DNA of 61,120 nt from Cytophagales bacterium (GCA_024742395.1 JANSYO010000021.1:1-61120), one strand, 5' to 3'; positions 16,847-26,337 are shown, numbered from the stretch's first letter. Translations and numbers: made by a program. Notes: generated by a model from the letters alone, not told the origin.

Positions 16847-18523
16847 TTAGTACCCGCTGTTTTGAGTAACCTCTGTCGTACTTACATTGTCTATGTACTC
16901 TTGAGGAATGGGGAAGTATTCGTTTTTCCCTTTTGTGAAATTCGCGTTAGTCAAATGGGTTCTCCTTGTTTTTTCAACACTCAAATATTCATACATCACC
17001 TGATCTGCGATTCCCCATCGAACCAAATTGAAGAAACGGTGTCCCTCCATAGCTAGTTCTAATCGTGTCTCTGTTCTCACCGCTTCTCTTGCTGTTTCTT
17101 GGTCTGACCAGCTACCTTCATACAATTCTATTTTGTAGTTGGCAGCATTGGCAGAGCCGTCCAGAGTTTTCACATACTGAGAGTTTTTTGCTCTTGAACG
17201 AATCTGATTTACCAAGTCTTTAGCTTCGTCTAATTTGCCTAGCTCTACTGCGGCTTCCGCTCTCCAAAGTATTACTTCGGCATATCTGATGATATAGTAA
17301 TTCATGGCATTGACATAAGGCCACACCAAGACATGAAATGGTGAATTGGCAGAAACGATACGCTTTTTTGGAGCATAAGGGCCGTAAGTAGCCAAATCTC
17401 TGGCCCATGATTCTTCATAAAGTATATTCAGGTCTTTGTAAGGTATGCCGGGTCTGCCAATAGTGATATCTAAACGAGGGTCTACAAAATCATTCTCATT
17501 AATATCGATATTGTTCTGAACAGGAATGCCCGCCTCATTTACTTTAAAGGCATTCACCAGGTTTTGAGAAGGTCTGTGAAAACCATACTGTGGGTAACGT
17601 GGGCCGCCTGGGGCAGTTAGCCTGTCGCCAATACTTCCGTTATAATTGCTTGGCTGACCATCACCTATGGAGTATTGTACGGCAAAGATCACTTCCTTGC
17701 TGTTGTCATTTTCAGGCAAGAAAACATCGTTGAAGTCTTCAAGCAGAGCGTAATTTCCATTCATGACGTCAGAGGTAAGATCATATACTTCCTGCCATTT
17801 GTTTTGAAACAAAGCTGTTTTAGCTAAATAGGCTTTAGCTGCTGCCTTTGTCGGGCGGCCTACTTCTGTTTGTGTTTCCGGCAGACCGCTGATGGCTAGT
17901 TCAAAATCATTTTCAATTTTTTGCCAAAGCTCTTCTGAAGTGAACTCCACATTAGATCTTGCATAGTCGTCAGCCGTTTCAGCTGTTTCGTCTATGTAAG
18001 GAATTCTGTTATAAATCTTCTTTAATTCAAAGTAAAAATGACCACGAAGAAAGTGAAGTTCCGCTTTTCTTTGAACTTTCAGACTGGCATCAAAATCTTC
18101 TGATCTTTCTAATAATTTCAAAGCCTCGTTTGAGCGTTTAACACCTTCATACAGGGCCATCCATTTGCGTTTTACATCAAAGGTGGTAGGCGTCGTATTG
18201 AAAATTTCCATTTGGTGAATGTTGTTTTGGTCACCAGTACCACCACCACCTTTGTAGGAATCATCTGAGATTACGTCTCCGAAACTCCAGTTAGAAGCCG
18301 GAGAATTATAAGCATTACTGGCTCCATCTACTTGTCCGTTAAGGGTGCTGTAGGCAGAAACAATGGCACGTTCTACATTTTCAGCTTTTGTGATTTCTGA
18401 AGGTGAAACTTCACCATAAGGTACTTCTGTAAGGAAGTCTTCGCTACAAGAAAAAGTGACCAGAGCCAAAACCGAAAGACCTAGTACTTTAGATATATTG
18501 TTCATATTAAAATTCATCGTCAT
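16847..18523 (-). CDS. RagB/SusD family nutrient-binding lipoprotein
   Basis: The protein has 558 residues and is a surface lipoprotein that captures glycan or other nutrients for its SusC channel. The signal ends VTFSC with the lipobox Cys at 26. The family pattern is clear: EDFLTEVPYGEVSPSEI, then AIVSAYSTLNGQ, KWMALYEGVKRSNEALKLLE, AELHFLRGHFYFELKKIYNRIPYIDE, ILWRAEAAVELGKLDEAKDLVNQIRSRA, and the ending FFNLVRWGIADQ with FPIPQEYID. Four TPR-like regions are implied. It begins 7 bases after the SusC stop, so the two are one operon. In-frame ATGs at 18517 and 18505 are alternative starts that keep the signal peptide. The ligand is not predictable because no glycoside hydrolase is adjacent. 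Confidence 0.93.
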   Translation of the reverse strand: MTMNFNMNNISKVLGLSVLALVTFSCSEDFLTEVPYGEVSPSEITKAENVERAIVSAYSTLNGQVDGASNAYNSPASNWSFGDVISDDSYKGGGGTGDQNNIHQMEIFNTTPTTFDVKRKWMALYEGVKRSNEALKLLERSEDFDASLKVQRKAELHFLRGHFYFELKKIYNRIPYIDETAETADDYARSNVEFTSEELWQKIENDFELAISGLPETQTEVGRPTKAAAKAYLAKTALFQNKWQEVYDLTSDVMNGNYALLEDFNDVFLPENDNSKEVIFAVQYSIGDGQPSNYNGSIGDRLTAPGGPRYPQYGFHRPSQNLVNAFKVNEAGIPVQNNIDINENDFVDPRLDITIGRPGIPYKDLNILYEESWARDLATYGPYAPKKRIVSANSPFHVLVWPYVNAMNYYIIRYAEVILWRAEAAVELGKLDEAKDLVNQIRSRAKNSQYVKTLDGSANAANYKIELYEGSWSDQETAREAVRTETRLELAMEGHRFFNLVRWGIADQVMYEYLSVEKTRRTHLTNANFTKGKNEYFPIPQEYIDNVSTTEVTQNSGY

Positions 18524-18530
18524 TAATTAT

Positions 18531-21500
18531 TTAGAAAGTCAAATTACAGCCCAGAACAATTGTTCTTGATGGTGGATAAAGCCCTCGATCTACGCCAATA
18601 TCAAGGTTTCGGTTACTGGCAGAATAGCTTTGAAGACCAATCTGCGGATTAAGACCGGAGTACTTAGTGATAGTAAACACATTGCTCACCTGGCTATAAA
18701 TCCTTAAGCCTACGTTTTTAGTTTTCAGCGAATTAACGGTGTATCCTAACTGAAGGTTGTTCAGTTTCACATAAGAGCCATCTTCAATAAAGTAAGACGA
18801 AGGTCTGATGTTATTGTTGGGGTCATCCAGAGAAAGTCTTGGGATGTTTGAGTCCGGATTGCTTTCACTCCAGGCGTCAAGAATGGCTACGTCTTTATTG
18901 TATGCGGCCTGATTAAAGAAAAGAGCATTATACTTAGTCAGGTTATAAATGTCGTTTCCGAAACTACCGTTAAAAAACAAACCAAGATCAAAACCTTTAT
19001 ATTCAAAGTTTAAATTTAAGCCTAGCAGTAAAGATGGGTGTGGAGTGCCTATATAGGTTCTGTCTTCGTCATCTAATTTGCCGTCATTGTTGATATCTTT
19101 AAATCGGATATCGCCCGGCTGTGCATTTGGCTGAATACCATGGCTGTCTACCTCACCGGCATTTTTAAATATGCCGTCTGCTTCGTAACCAAAGAAAGAG
19201 CCAATTGGCTGCCCTACTGTGCTTCGTGTCACTTCCTGATCAAAGTTTACTGAGTGAAGCGTAGAGCTTGGGATCCCTAAATAAGTTACATTGTTAAGTT
19301 CAGTAAGCTCATTTTTCAGGCTGGTTAGATTCAGGCCTATCCTGTAGTTTACATCACCGAAATTGTCGGCATAGTTTAGGTCTAACTCGAAACCATGGTT
19401 TCTCATTTTACCATCATTAATCCACTGACCGTCGTTTGTTCCACCATATGTAAGTGGCACCGCATTGTACACTAAGATGTCATTGGTAACCTTGTCAAAG
19501 TAGTCGGCAGTGATATTTAATTTGTCGCTAAAGAAACCTAAGTCTAAACCTATTGAAAGCTGGTTTGTGGTTTCCCACTTTAAATTAGGATTGGGAACCC
19601 TGGACTGAGTCAATCCGGTGTATACTGAGCCTTGTGAGCCGTCAAGAGCATAATCAGAGTTGGCGTTATTGTTGGTATAGCTATCTACTGTAGCGTAAGA
19701 AGAGATGCTTTGGTTACCTGTTTGCCCCCAGCTACCTCTCACTAAGAAGGAAGAGAAGTTATTGCCCAGGTTAAAGAACTCTTCTCTGTCAAGTCTCCAT
19801 CCCAAAGAGAAAGCAGGGAAAGTTCCGTATTTGTTCTTTGCCAGTCTTGAGGTACCATCTCGTCGTATGGTAGCACTAAATAAATACTTCAAGTCATAAT
19901 TATAATTCACTCTTCCGAAATAGGAGTTTAATGACCAGCTGTTTGCAGAGCCAGAGTTTAGCTGGTTTTCTGTACCAAAAGTGAGGTACCTGAAGCTTGC
20001 GTCTTCATAAAGAAAATTGTCTCTTGAAGAAGCAAAGCTTTCACCATAATATTTGATTGCCTCCTGACCCACCAAAGCGTCTACATTGTGTTTGCCAAAA
20101 CTGTTGTTGTAGTTAAGGGTATTGGAGAAGGTAGACTGGTAATTAATGCTGTTTCTGGTGCTAAGAGAGTTGGTATTATTTATAGAAAGAATCTCGTTGT
20201 ATTTAGGGGAGAAGCTTCTGATGTTGTAATTCTCAAAGTCAATTCCGAGTACAGACTTAAAGACAAAATTGTCAATGTTGATACTGGCAAATACATTTCC
20301 CAAGGCTTGAATTCGCTTTTGGTTGTTGTCTTTACCTCTTGATAGCGAACCCAGCGGGTTAGCAATATCATTGATCGGGTTTCCGGCATACACGCCGTTA
20401 ATATCTGTAACAGGAACAATTGACGGGAATTTGTATGCATTGTAAATAATACTTCCTAGGGCACTGTTTGTGTTCACAGAAACCTGATCTCTGTAAGATA
20501 AACCAATATTCTCTCCCAGGGTCAGGAAATTGGTCAGCTTGTAGGTTGAGTTAAACCTTGCAGAGAAACGATCAAAACTGCTGTGCTTGATAATTCCTTC
20601 CTGATTGAAATAGCCAAGGCTTAATGAATTTTGTGCTTTGGCACCACCTTTCACTAAAGATAAGTTATACGAATGAATCGGGGCTGTTCTCATGATTTCT
20701 TTAACCCAGTCTGTGTCTGCACTGGGAATGGTTTGCTCGCTATTTAAGAAGGCAGGAATGCTTGCCTGATTAGGGTCATTGCCATAAATATCATGAGAAG
20801 GTGTTTGGCCATCATTTTTGGTGGCTTCCCACAAGGCATCACCGTATTGCTGAGCATTCAGCATTCTTGGCTGATTAAATGGAGATTGCACACCTGAATA
20901 TGCATCAAGGCTTACCTGAAATGAATCTTTATTTCCTCCTTTTTTGGTGGTGATTATTACCACACCATTTGCAGCTCTAGATCCATAAACTGAAGCAGAG
21001 GCAGCGTCTTTTAGCACCTGCATAGTTTCAATATCATTAGGATTGATGCTGTTTAGGCCGTTCGAAACAGGGATACCATCTACAATTACCAAAGGGTCAT
21101 TGTCATTAATAGTGCTAAAGCCACGAACACGTAAAGATGTTCCTCCTCCCGGAATATTATCAGACATCACTTGCACGCCGGGCAGTCTGCCATCCAGCAT
21201 CTCTACCACATTAGCTTTAGGTAAAGATTTGATTTCGTCAGGGTCTATGGAGGCTACTGCAGCCGTTATGTTTCTTCTGCTTTCTGTACCATAACCCACC
21301 ACCACGTACTCTTCCAAAGACATGGAGTCCGGGCTTAGCTGAATGCTAAGGTTAGATTGATTATTTAAGGTAACTTCCTGGCTCAGATATCCTACAAAAG
21401 AGAAGACCAAAACCCCATTATTTGAAGGAATATCAATTGAAAAGTTACCATCTATATCAGTAATTGTTCCATTAGACGTACCCTTCAAAACTACGGTTAC

Positions 21501-21674
21501 ACCAGGCATAGGGGAGCCTGTTTCGTCAGTAACCTTTCCTGTTACTTGATTTACCTCTGCCATCAGAACGTTCTCAATTGGCATGGCTATCAGCGAATAC
21601 TGTTGAAAAAACAGGCAACTCAGCAGGAGAAACGCTGAGATAGCCTTTGGATTAAAGTAGAGCTTTTTAAGCAT
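18531..21674 (-). CDS. SusC/RagA-type TonB-dependent outer membrane transporter
   Basis: About 1047 residues from the ATG at 21674; an in-frame TTG at 21686 adds four residues and is less likely. After a signal peptide comes a carboxypeptidase-regulatory-like domain (VTGKVTDETGSPMPGVTVVLKGT). The plug follows, with VVGYGTESRRNITAAVASI and the SusC signature DNDPLVIVDGIPVSNGLNSINPNDIETMQVLKDAASASVYGSRAANGVV split over about 120-250. The remainder is the 22-strand barrel ending in the usual hydrophobic last strand (TIVLGCNLTF). It imports ligand captured by the SusD partner, driven by TonB. No ECF sigma/anti-sigma FecR pair or STN domain is adjacent, so control is probably by another route. Confidence 0.95.
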   Translation of the reverse strand: MLKKLYFNPKAISAFLLLSCLFFQQYSLIAMPIENVLMAEVNQVTGKVTDETGSPMPGVTVVLKGTSNGTITDIDGNFSIDIPSNNGVLVFSFVGYLSQEVTLNNQSNLSIQLSPDSMSLEEYVVVGYGTESRRNITAAVASIDPDEIKSLPKANVVEMLDGRLPGVQVMSDNIPGGGTSLRVRGFSTINDNDPLVIVDGIPVSNGLNSINPNDIETMQVLKDAASASVYGSRAANGVVIITTKKGGNKDSFQVSLDAYSGVQSPFNQPRMLNAQQYGDALWEATKNDGQTPSHDIYGNDPNQASIPAFLNSEQTIPSADTDWVKEIMRTAPIHSYNLSLVKGGAKAQNSLSLGYFNQEGIIKHSSFDRFSARFNSTYKLTNFLTLGENIGLSYRDQVSVNTNSALGSIIYNAYKFPSIVPVTDINGVYAGNPINDIANPLGSLSRGKDNNQKRIQALGNVFASINIDNFVFKSVLGIDFENYNIRSFSPKYNEILSINNTNSLSTRNSINYQSTFSNTLNYNNSFGKHNVDALVGQEAIKYYGESFASSRDNFLYEDASFRYLTFGTENQLNSGSANSWSLNSYFGRVNYNYDLKYLFSATIRRDGTSRLAKNKYGTFPAFSLGWRLDREEFFNLGNNFSSFLVRGSWGQTGNQSISSYATVDSYTNNNANSDYALDGSQGSVYTGLTQSRVPNPNLKWETTNQLSIGLDLGFFSDKLNITADYFDKVTNDILVYNAVPLTYGGTNDGQWINDGKMRNHGFELDLNYADNFGDVNYRIGLNLTSLKNELTELNNVTYLGIPSSTLHSVNFDQEVTRSTVGQPIGSFFGYEADGIFKNAGEVDSHGIQPNAQPGDIRFKDINNDGKLDDEDRTYIGTPHPSLLLGLNLNFEYKGFDLGLFFNGSFGNDIYNLTKYNALFFNQAAYNKDVAILDAWSESNPDSNIPRLSLDDPNNNIRPSSYFIEDGSYVKLNNLQLGYTVNSLKTKNVGLRIYSQVSNVFTITKYSGLNPQIGLQSYSASNRNLDIGVDRGLYPPSRTIVLGCNLTF

Positions 21675-21919
21675 AAAATTTAGCAATTAGGTTTATTTGA
21701 GAGGCCAAAGGAAGAAAGGCCTTGTTAACTTTTTGTGCTGTTTAGGTTAAGCAAAAGTTATGTCTGAGGTTTGGCTAATAATGCTTCAAATGATTCATGA
21801 AATAGTGATGAAAGCAGAGGTACATAAGCAGAAAAAACAGGCAGAAATGCACAGTGAGCAATATTTTGCTGTTTGCTAAGATTGATTTCACAATAATTCT
21901 TATTGCCTTTTAAAAGTCG

Positions 21920-21927
21920 TACCTTTG
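21920..21927 (+). promoter_or_regulatory. -7 element upstream of the ABC-F gene
   Basis: TACCTTTG followed by CAG fits the Bacteroidota -7 element TAnnTTTG. Transcription would start near 21934. This puts the in-frame ATG at 21903 upstream of the transcript and supports the ATG at 21960 as the real start. No good -33 TTTG is present at the standard spacing. Confidence 0.45.
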
Positions 21928-21959
21928 CAGCCGTTTTTAGGGCCGATAAATCTATTTTT

Positions 21960-23579
21960 ATGTTAACAGTCAGTAATATATCTCAGGTATTTGGTAAGAG
22001 AACTCTCTTTGAAGAGGTCAACCTTAAGTTTTCTCCGGGTAATGTTTACGGTCTTATCGGAGCCAACGGTGCCGGTAAGTCTACTTTCGTCAAAATTCTC
22101 TCTGGCGATATGGAACCTACCACGGGTCATGTTAGCCTGGATCCGGGTGAGCGAATGTCTGTTTTAAATCAAAATCAAAACGCCTTTGATGAGTATACAG
22201 TACTGGAGACAGTAATGCGTGGTAATGAGCGTTTGGTAGAGATCATGAAAGAGAAAGATGCCATTTATCTGAAAGAAGATTTTACAGAGGAAGATGGAAA
22301 CCGTGCAGCCGAACTGGAAGGTGAGTTTGCCGAAATGAACGGATGGGAGGCAGAGTCTGATGCCGCGGCTTTGATTTCTGGATTAGGTGTAAAAGAAGAG
22401 TATCATCATCAATTAATGGCTGATATTAATCCGGCCGAAAAAGTGAAGGTTTTGCTGGCACAGGCACTTTTTGGTGAGCCTGATGTTCTTTTACTAGATG
22501 AGCCTACCAACAACCTCGACATCGACTCGATCTTATGGTTAGAGAATTTCTTAATGAACTTTAAGAATACCGTGATTGTAGTTTCTCACGATAGACACTT
22601 CCTGGATAATGTGTGTACCTATATTGCCGATTTAGACTTTAAGAAAATTAGCATTTACGGGGGTAACTATAGCTTCTGGTACGAGTCTAGCCAGTTGGCA
22701 GCTCGTCAGAAAGCAGATCAGAACAAGAAAGCAGAAGAGAAGAAAAAAGAATTGGAGGACTTCATCAGAAGATTCTCTGCCAACGTGGCAAAGTCAAAAC
22801 AAGCCACAGCCAGGCAGAAAATGTTGGATAAGCTTGATGTATCGGCTATTCAGCCTTCGTCTCGCCGTTACCCATACATTGGATTTAAACCTGAGCGTGA
22901 GGTAGGAGACCAAATACTGAACGTAGAAAACCTGAGCTACCAGAATGAAGAAGGTCAGTTCCTCTTCAAAGACCTGAGCTTCAGAGTTTCTAAAGATGAA
23001 AAAATTGCTTTCTTAAGTCAGGACGGATTGGCAGTGTCTGCTTTGTTTGATATTCTGATGGGCAAGAAAAAAGCCACCACAGGTACGTTTCAGTGGGGGG
23101 TAACCATTACTAAAGACTACATGCCAAATGACAACAGCAGCTATTTCAACGATTCGAGTCTTGATCTGGTAGACTGGCTACGTCAGTATTCAGAAGACAA
23201 AGATGAGACGTTTGTAAGAAGTTTCTTAGGTAGAATGCTTTTTGCCGGAGAAGAGGCTTTGAAAAAGTGTACGGTACTTTCAGGAGGTGAAAAGCAGCGT
23301 TGTATGTTCTCTAAAATGATGTTATCAAACGCTAACGTTCTTCTATTTGACGAACCTACTAACCACCTTGATCTGGAGTCTATTCAGGCCCTAAACAAAG
23401 GTATGGAAGAATATGACAGCGTTATCTTATTTACTTGTCATGATCAGCAATTGACCAATACTGTGGCCAACAGAATAATTGAGCTTACAGCTAAAGGTTC
23501 AATTGACAAACTGATGACTTTTGATGAGTACATAGTGGATGAGCGTGTAAAAGCTCAAAGAAAGGAACTAAGGGCTTAA
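21960..23579 (+). CDS. ABC-F family ATPase (ribosome-associated, YbiT-like) with degenerate second Walker A
   Basis: About 539 residues from the ATG at 21960 (MLTVSNISQVFGKRTLFEEV). Two ATPase domains are joined by a charged linker (LAARQKADQNKKAEEKKKEL) and there are no membrane spans, as in ABC-F proteins that act on the ribosome. Domain 1 has Walker A GANGAGKST and LLLDEPTNNLDIDS, but its signature is NPAEKVKVLLAQALF rather than LSGG. Domain 2 has LSGGEKQRCMF and LLFDEPTNHLD, yet its Walker A position reads FLSQDGLAVSALFDIL and lacks the GxGKS/T core. The Bacteroidota branch I remember has a similar loss, so this is probably ancestral. A strong terminator follows. The in-frame ATG at 21903 was rejected. 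Confidence 0.9.
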   Translation: MLTVSNISQVFGKRTLFEEVNLKFSPGNVYGLIGANGAGKSTFVKILSGDMEPTTGHVSLDPGERMSVLNQNQNAFDEYTVLETVMRGNERLVEIMKEKDAIYLKEDFTEEDGNRAAELEGEFAEMNGWEAESDAAALISGLGVKEEYHHQLMADINPAEKVKVLLAQALFGEPDVLLLDEPTNNLDIDSILWLENFLMNFKNTVIVVSHDRHFLDNVCTYIADLDFKKISIYGGNYSFWYESSQLAARQKADQNKKAEEKKKELEDFIRRFSANVAKSKQATARQKMLDKLDVSAIQPSSRRYPYIGFKPEREVGDQILNVENLSYQNEEGQFLFKDLSFRVSKDEKIAFLSQDGLAVSALFDILMGKKKATTGTFQWGVTITKDYMPNDNSSYFNDSSLDLVDWLRQYSEDKDETFVRSFLGRMLFAGEEALKKCTVLSGGEKQRCMFSKMMLSNANVLLFDEPTNHLDLESIQALNKGMEEYDSVILFTCHDQQLTNTVANRIIELTAKGSIDKLMTFDEYIVDERVKAQRKELRA

Positions 23580-23596
23580 TTGACCGGAAACTTTAT

Positions 23597-23632
23597 AAAA
23601 AAGGCTCAGCAAATTATTGCTGAGCTTTTTTT
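23597..23632 (+). terminator. Rho-independent terminator after the ABC-F gene
   Basis: GCTCAGCAA at 23603-23611 and TTGCTGAGC at 23616-23624 form a perfect 9-bp stem with a 4-base loop, followed by seven T residues and preceded by a run of A. Confidence 0.9.
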
Positions 23633-23641
23633 GCAGAACAT

Positions 23642-23673
23642 AAAAAAACTCCCAATCAAAAGACCGGGAGCTA
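23642..23673 (-). terminator. Terminator after the DUF4136 gene
   Basis: On the reverse strand CTCCC and GGGAG arms enclose a short loop and are followed by a run of seven T. It lies about 25 bases past the stop of the lipoprotein gene and faces the ABC-F terminator. Confidence 0.65.
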
Positions 23674-23695
23674 TTATGGATTTCGTAAAGCCAAA

Positions 23696-24250
23696 TTAAA
23701 TATCTGTAAGCCTTCGGGGCTGTTCACCAGCCGCAAACAGCGGATATTGGTCAAAAATGGTACGTACCACGCTTCGGTAATAATTGATAGGCTTTTTCAC
23801 TTTTTTGTTAAAAACACCACTGGCATACCCTCTCCAAATTAACTGACTGCTCTCTGCATCCAACAATGAAACCAGAATCATTCCACCACCGAAATTGAAG
23901 TTTTGAGTTTTGTAAGTATCGTCAAACTCGTATTTATTTACCCATCTATCTAGCGATGGCTGAAAATATCCTTTGTATTCTACTCTGTCTCTGATAATGC
24001 TGTAACTTACCAGAAGACCCGGAGCTTCGTCTGTAAGTTGATAGCCTCTGGCTCTCATTTGCCTTCTGATGGCGTCCTGAATTTCTGTACAGATAAACGA
24101 TGTGTCTACCTCACACGCCAGAAAATTATAGTTTTTGTACGTAGTGAAATCAGTAGCATAACTGTAATCGTTATCTACCATAAGTTTTAATGTGTTACAT
24201 CCGGCCAGCCCCATAATTATGACAGCAAGCAAAGGGTACAGTTTTTTCAT
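23696..24250 (-). CDS. DUF4136 lipoprotein
   Basis: The protein has 184 residues. The signal peptide ends GLAGC with lipobox Cys18. The body matches DUF4136, a family of small envelope lipoproteins in Bacteroidota: YSYATDFTTYKNYNFLA near the start, AIRRQMRARGYQLTDEAPGLLVSY in the middle, GGMILVSLLDAESSQLIWRGYASG, and SVVRTIFDQYP near the end. No function is established for the family. It begins about 120 bases downstream of aroB on the same strand, and its own terminator follows. Confidence 0.85.
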   Translation of the reverse strand: MKKLYPLLAVIIMGLAGCNTLKLMVDNDYSYATDFTTYKNYNFLACEVDTSFICTEIQDAIRRQMRARGYQLTDEAPGLLVSYSIIRDRVEYKGYFQPSLDRWVNKYEFDDTYKTQNFNFGGGMILVSLLDAESSQLIWRGYASGVFNKKVKKPINYYRSVVRTIFDQYPLFAAGEQPRRLTDI

Positions 24251-24373
24251 AGAATGTATGTTTTTACAGTTAATCGAAGTAATAAGTATACGGGGCAGAC
24301 CTTAAAAAAGTTGCAACGTTCTTTAAATGTAAATCTGAAAAGCATATAAACCAAGGGATTAGCCGAAATTTGA

Positions 24374-25402
24374 CTAACCCATATACTGCAAAATGGCTTT
24401 CTCCATTTCCTTTTTAGTACAAGTAATATCAAAGGCACATGAGCCTTTTCCGTCCAGAAGAGAGAATCTTACCTGCCCACCTTTATTCTTTTTGTCTTGT
24501 AAAGTGTGCTCCAAAATAGCCGGGATGTCATCAGCAGAAATTTCTACTTTGCCGTAGGTAGAGAAAATAAATTCTTCTATTTCCAGAAATAGACTTTCCT
24601 CTATCATTCCTTTTTCCAAAGAGATGGAGGCTTCGCATATCATACCTGCGGCAATAGCTTCTCCATGAAGTAATCTCTTTTTCTCGCTGCTTTCTAAAAA
24701 ATAAGTTTCAATGGCATGGCCAAGGGTGTGACCAAAGTTTAAAATCTTACGCAAACCTTTTTCAGTAGGGTCAGAGGCTACTACTTTTTTCTTGATTTCT
24801 ATAGAATGAGCTATGAGCCCCGGAATGTCCTGATCATCAAAATCTCTTTTTCTGATGTTATCCCACATGGCTGCATCCTGAATAAGGCAATGTTTTACAA
24901 TTTCGCCAAAACCAGATCGAAGCTCGGCCCAGGGAAGAGTTTTGAGAAACTCGGGGTCAATTAATACTGTTTGCGGAAGCTCAAAAACCCCAATATGGTT
25001 TTTGAAACCATTGAAATCTATACCCAGTTTGCCTCCCACGCTGGCATCTACCTGAGCCAGAAGAGTGGTAGGGATCTGAATGAAGTCGATACCACGTTTA
25101 TAGGTAGCCGCACAGAAACCACCCATATCGCCTATCACCCCACCACCCAGGTCTATCATAAGGGAGTGCCTGTCGAGCTCGTTGTCTGTCATCATTTGCC
25201 AAATGTGTTGGCAAGTCTCCAGGTTTTTATGCTCTTCGCCGCTTTTAATAGTAATGAGTTTATGCTTTGGCAATACCTCCTTAACTAGTGGATAACAATG
25301 TTTTTTGGTGTTGTTATCTACTAAAACAGTGATTTTAGAGTAATCTTTATCCGTCAGAAAGGCTGGCAGTAAATCTGTGATAGAGCCAATTTTTACAGAC
25401 AT
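24374..25402 (-). CDS. aroB: 3-dehydroquinate synthase
   Basis: The enzyme turns DAHP into 3-dehydroquinate, step two of the shikimate pathway, using NAD and a metal ion. The ATG at 25402 (MSVKIGSITDLLP) gives 342 residues, close to the family length; an upstream in-frame start at 25471 would overlap the acyltransferase gene by 46 bases and adds an unrelated leader. Motifs present: SGEEHKNLETC, DLGGGVIGDMGGFCAATYKRG (NAD-binding loop), PTTLLAQVDASVGGKLGID, LRSGFGEIVKHCLI, NFGHTLGHAIE and LLHGEAIAAGM (metal-binding His). It starts 23 bases after the acyltransferase stop, so the two are probably co-transcribed. Confidence 0.95.
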   Translation of the reverse strand: MSVKIGSITDLLPAFLTDKDYSKITVLVDNNTKKHCYPLVKEVLPKHKLITIKSGEEHKNLETCQHIWQMMTDNELDRHSLMIDLGGGVIGDMGGFCAATYKRGIDFIQIPTTLLAQVDASVGGKLGIDFNGFKNHIGVFELPQTVLIDPEFLKTLPWAELRSGFGEIVKHCLIQDAAMWDNIRKRDFDDQDIPGLIAHSIEIKKKVVASDPTEKGLRKILNFGHTLGHAIETYFLESSEKKRLLHGEAIAAGMICEASISLEKGMIEESLFLEIEEFIFSTYGKVEISADDIPAILEHTLQDKKNKGGQVRFSLLDGKGSCAFDITCTKKEMEKAILQYMG

Positions 25403-25425
25403 TTTTATTGGGGTTTCGGTTGAAA

Positions 25426-26310
25426 TTAGTTTAAAACGAATACATAAATCAAGGTATAAAGCAATAGCCAATAGGGTCCTCCCAGAACATAAAACAAGCC
25501 GTAACAGACAGAATCATAAAACACTGTACGACCAAACTTCTTTTTGGCAATGTACTGAATTAGCAGGAACAAAGGTAAATGAATAAGGTAGCCTAAATAG
25601 AAAGATAGGTTTCTCAATAAACCTACCGGTTTAAATTCATGACTGATCATGCCTTCCATTTCTTCGGTGAGTTTGGCCGTAAATTTTTTAGCGAAATCGC
25701 TGGCGTCTCCATGGATATCAAAATCCTCTTTCCTTAGCGGTTTGGCTATTTTCAGGTTTATTCTTTTGCCAAAAGTCTTAAAGCTATCATAGGTGCTTAC
25801 TACGGGCACTACTTCGGCATCTATACCGTCTTTCCAGGCTCTCAGAGCCATGCCAGAGGTTCCCATTTTCTTAAGAGGTAGCAGTGTGGTCTGATTTTTA
25901 CATTTACCTTCAGGATAAATTAAAACCTGCTTATTTTTTCTAAGCAGCTCGTGGCAGCGGTCAAACGTCTGATTGTTCTTGGCCATGTTGTGCTTTCCTT
26001 CAGTAATTCGCCAGATAGGTAGAATATGTACCAGATCCAGAATAAAGGCAGCGGCTTTGTTATTAAAGGCATCGCCTCTGGCCAATGCGTGTACATACCT
26101 TTCTGTTTCGCAGTGAAGTAGAATGGCATCATAAAACGAATTGGCATGTGTGGCCGCAAAAATGATGGGTTTGGTTTTAGAGATATTCTCCATCCCTTCC
26201 ACATCAAGGCGTTTCACAAAGAAAAAATTGATTATTCTTGCATAAAACCTCATGAAATAAAACACGATAGGCTTTAGCTTTGGGTGTATTTGGGGGTAAC
26301 TATAGCTCAT
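25426..26310 (-). CDS. PlsC-type lysophospholipid acyltransferase
   Basis: The protein has 294 residues. It carries the acyltransferase HxxxxD box as ATHANSFYDA near residue 54, a second box IYPEGKCKNQTTLLPLKKMGTSGMAL with the EG motif, and VVPVVSTYDSF. These are the hallmarks of 1-acyl-sn-glycerol-3-phosphate acyltransferases and relatives that esterify membrane lipids. The last 60 residues hold one or two membrane spans (LSFYLGYLIHLPLFLLIQYI, then GLFYVLGGPYWLLLYTLIYV). It is followed closely by aroB and divergent from the DinB-superfamily gene with only 27 bases between starts. It may be a glycolipid or ornithine-lipid acyltransferase; the acceptor is unknown. Confidence 0.88.
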   Translation of the reverse strand: MSYSYPQIHPKLKPIVFYFMRFYARIINFFFVKRLDVEGMENISKTKPIIFAATHANSFYDAILLHCETERYVHALARGDAFNNKAAAFILDLVHILPIWRITEGKHNMAKNNQTFDRCHELLRKNKQVLIYPEGKCKNQTTLLPLKKMGTSGMALRAWKDGIDAEVVPVVSTYDSFKTFGKRINLKIAKPLRKEDFDIHGDASDFAKKFTAKLTEEMEGMISHEFKPVGLLRNLSFYLGYLIHLPLFLLIQYIAKKKFGRTVFYDSVCYGLFYVLGGPYWLLLYTLIYVFVLN

Positions 26311-26337
26311 AAAATTCCGACAAAATTAAGCATTGCT

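Noticed and set aside
21903-21959. Upstream ATG for the ABC-F gene
   Set aside because: It precedes a TACCTTTG -7 element and adds 19 residues unlike the family start MLTVSNIS.
24247-24438. 63-codon reverse-strand frame between the DUF4136 and aroB genes
   Set aside because: Overlaps the end of aroB in another frame, has no family likeness, and starts inside coding sequence.
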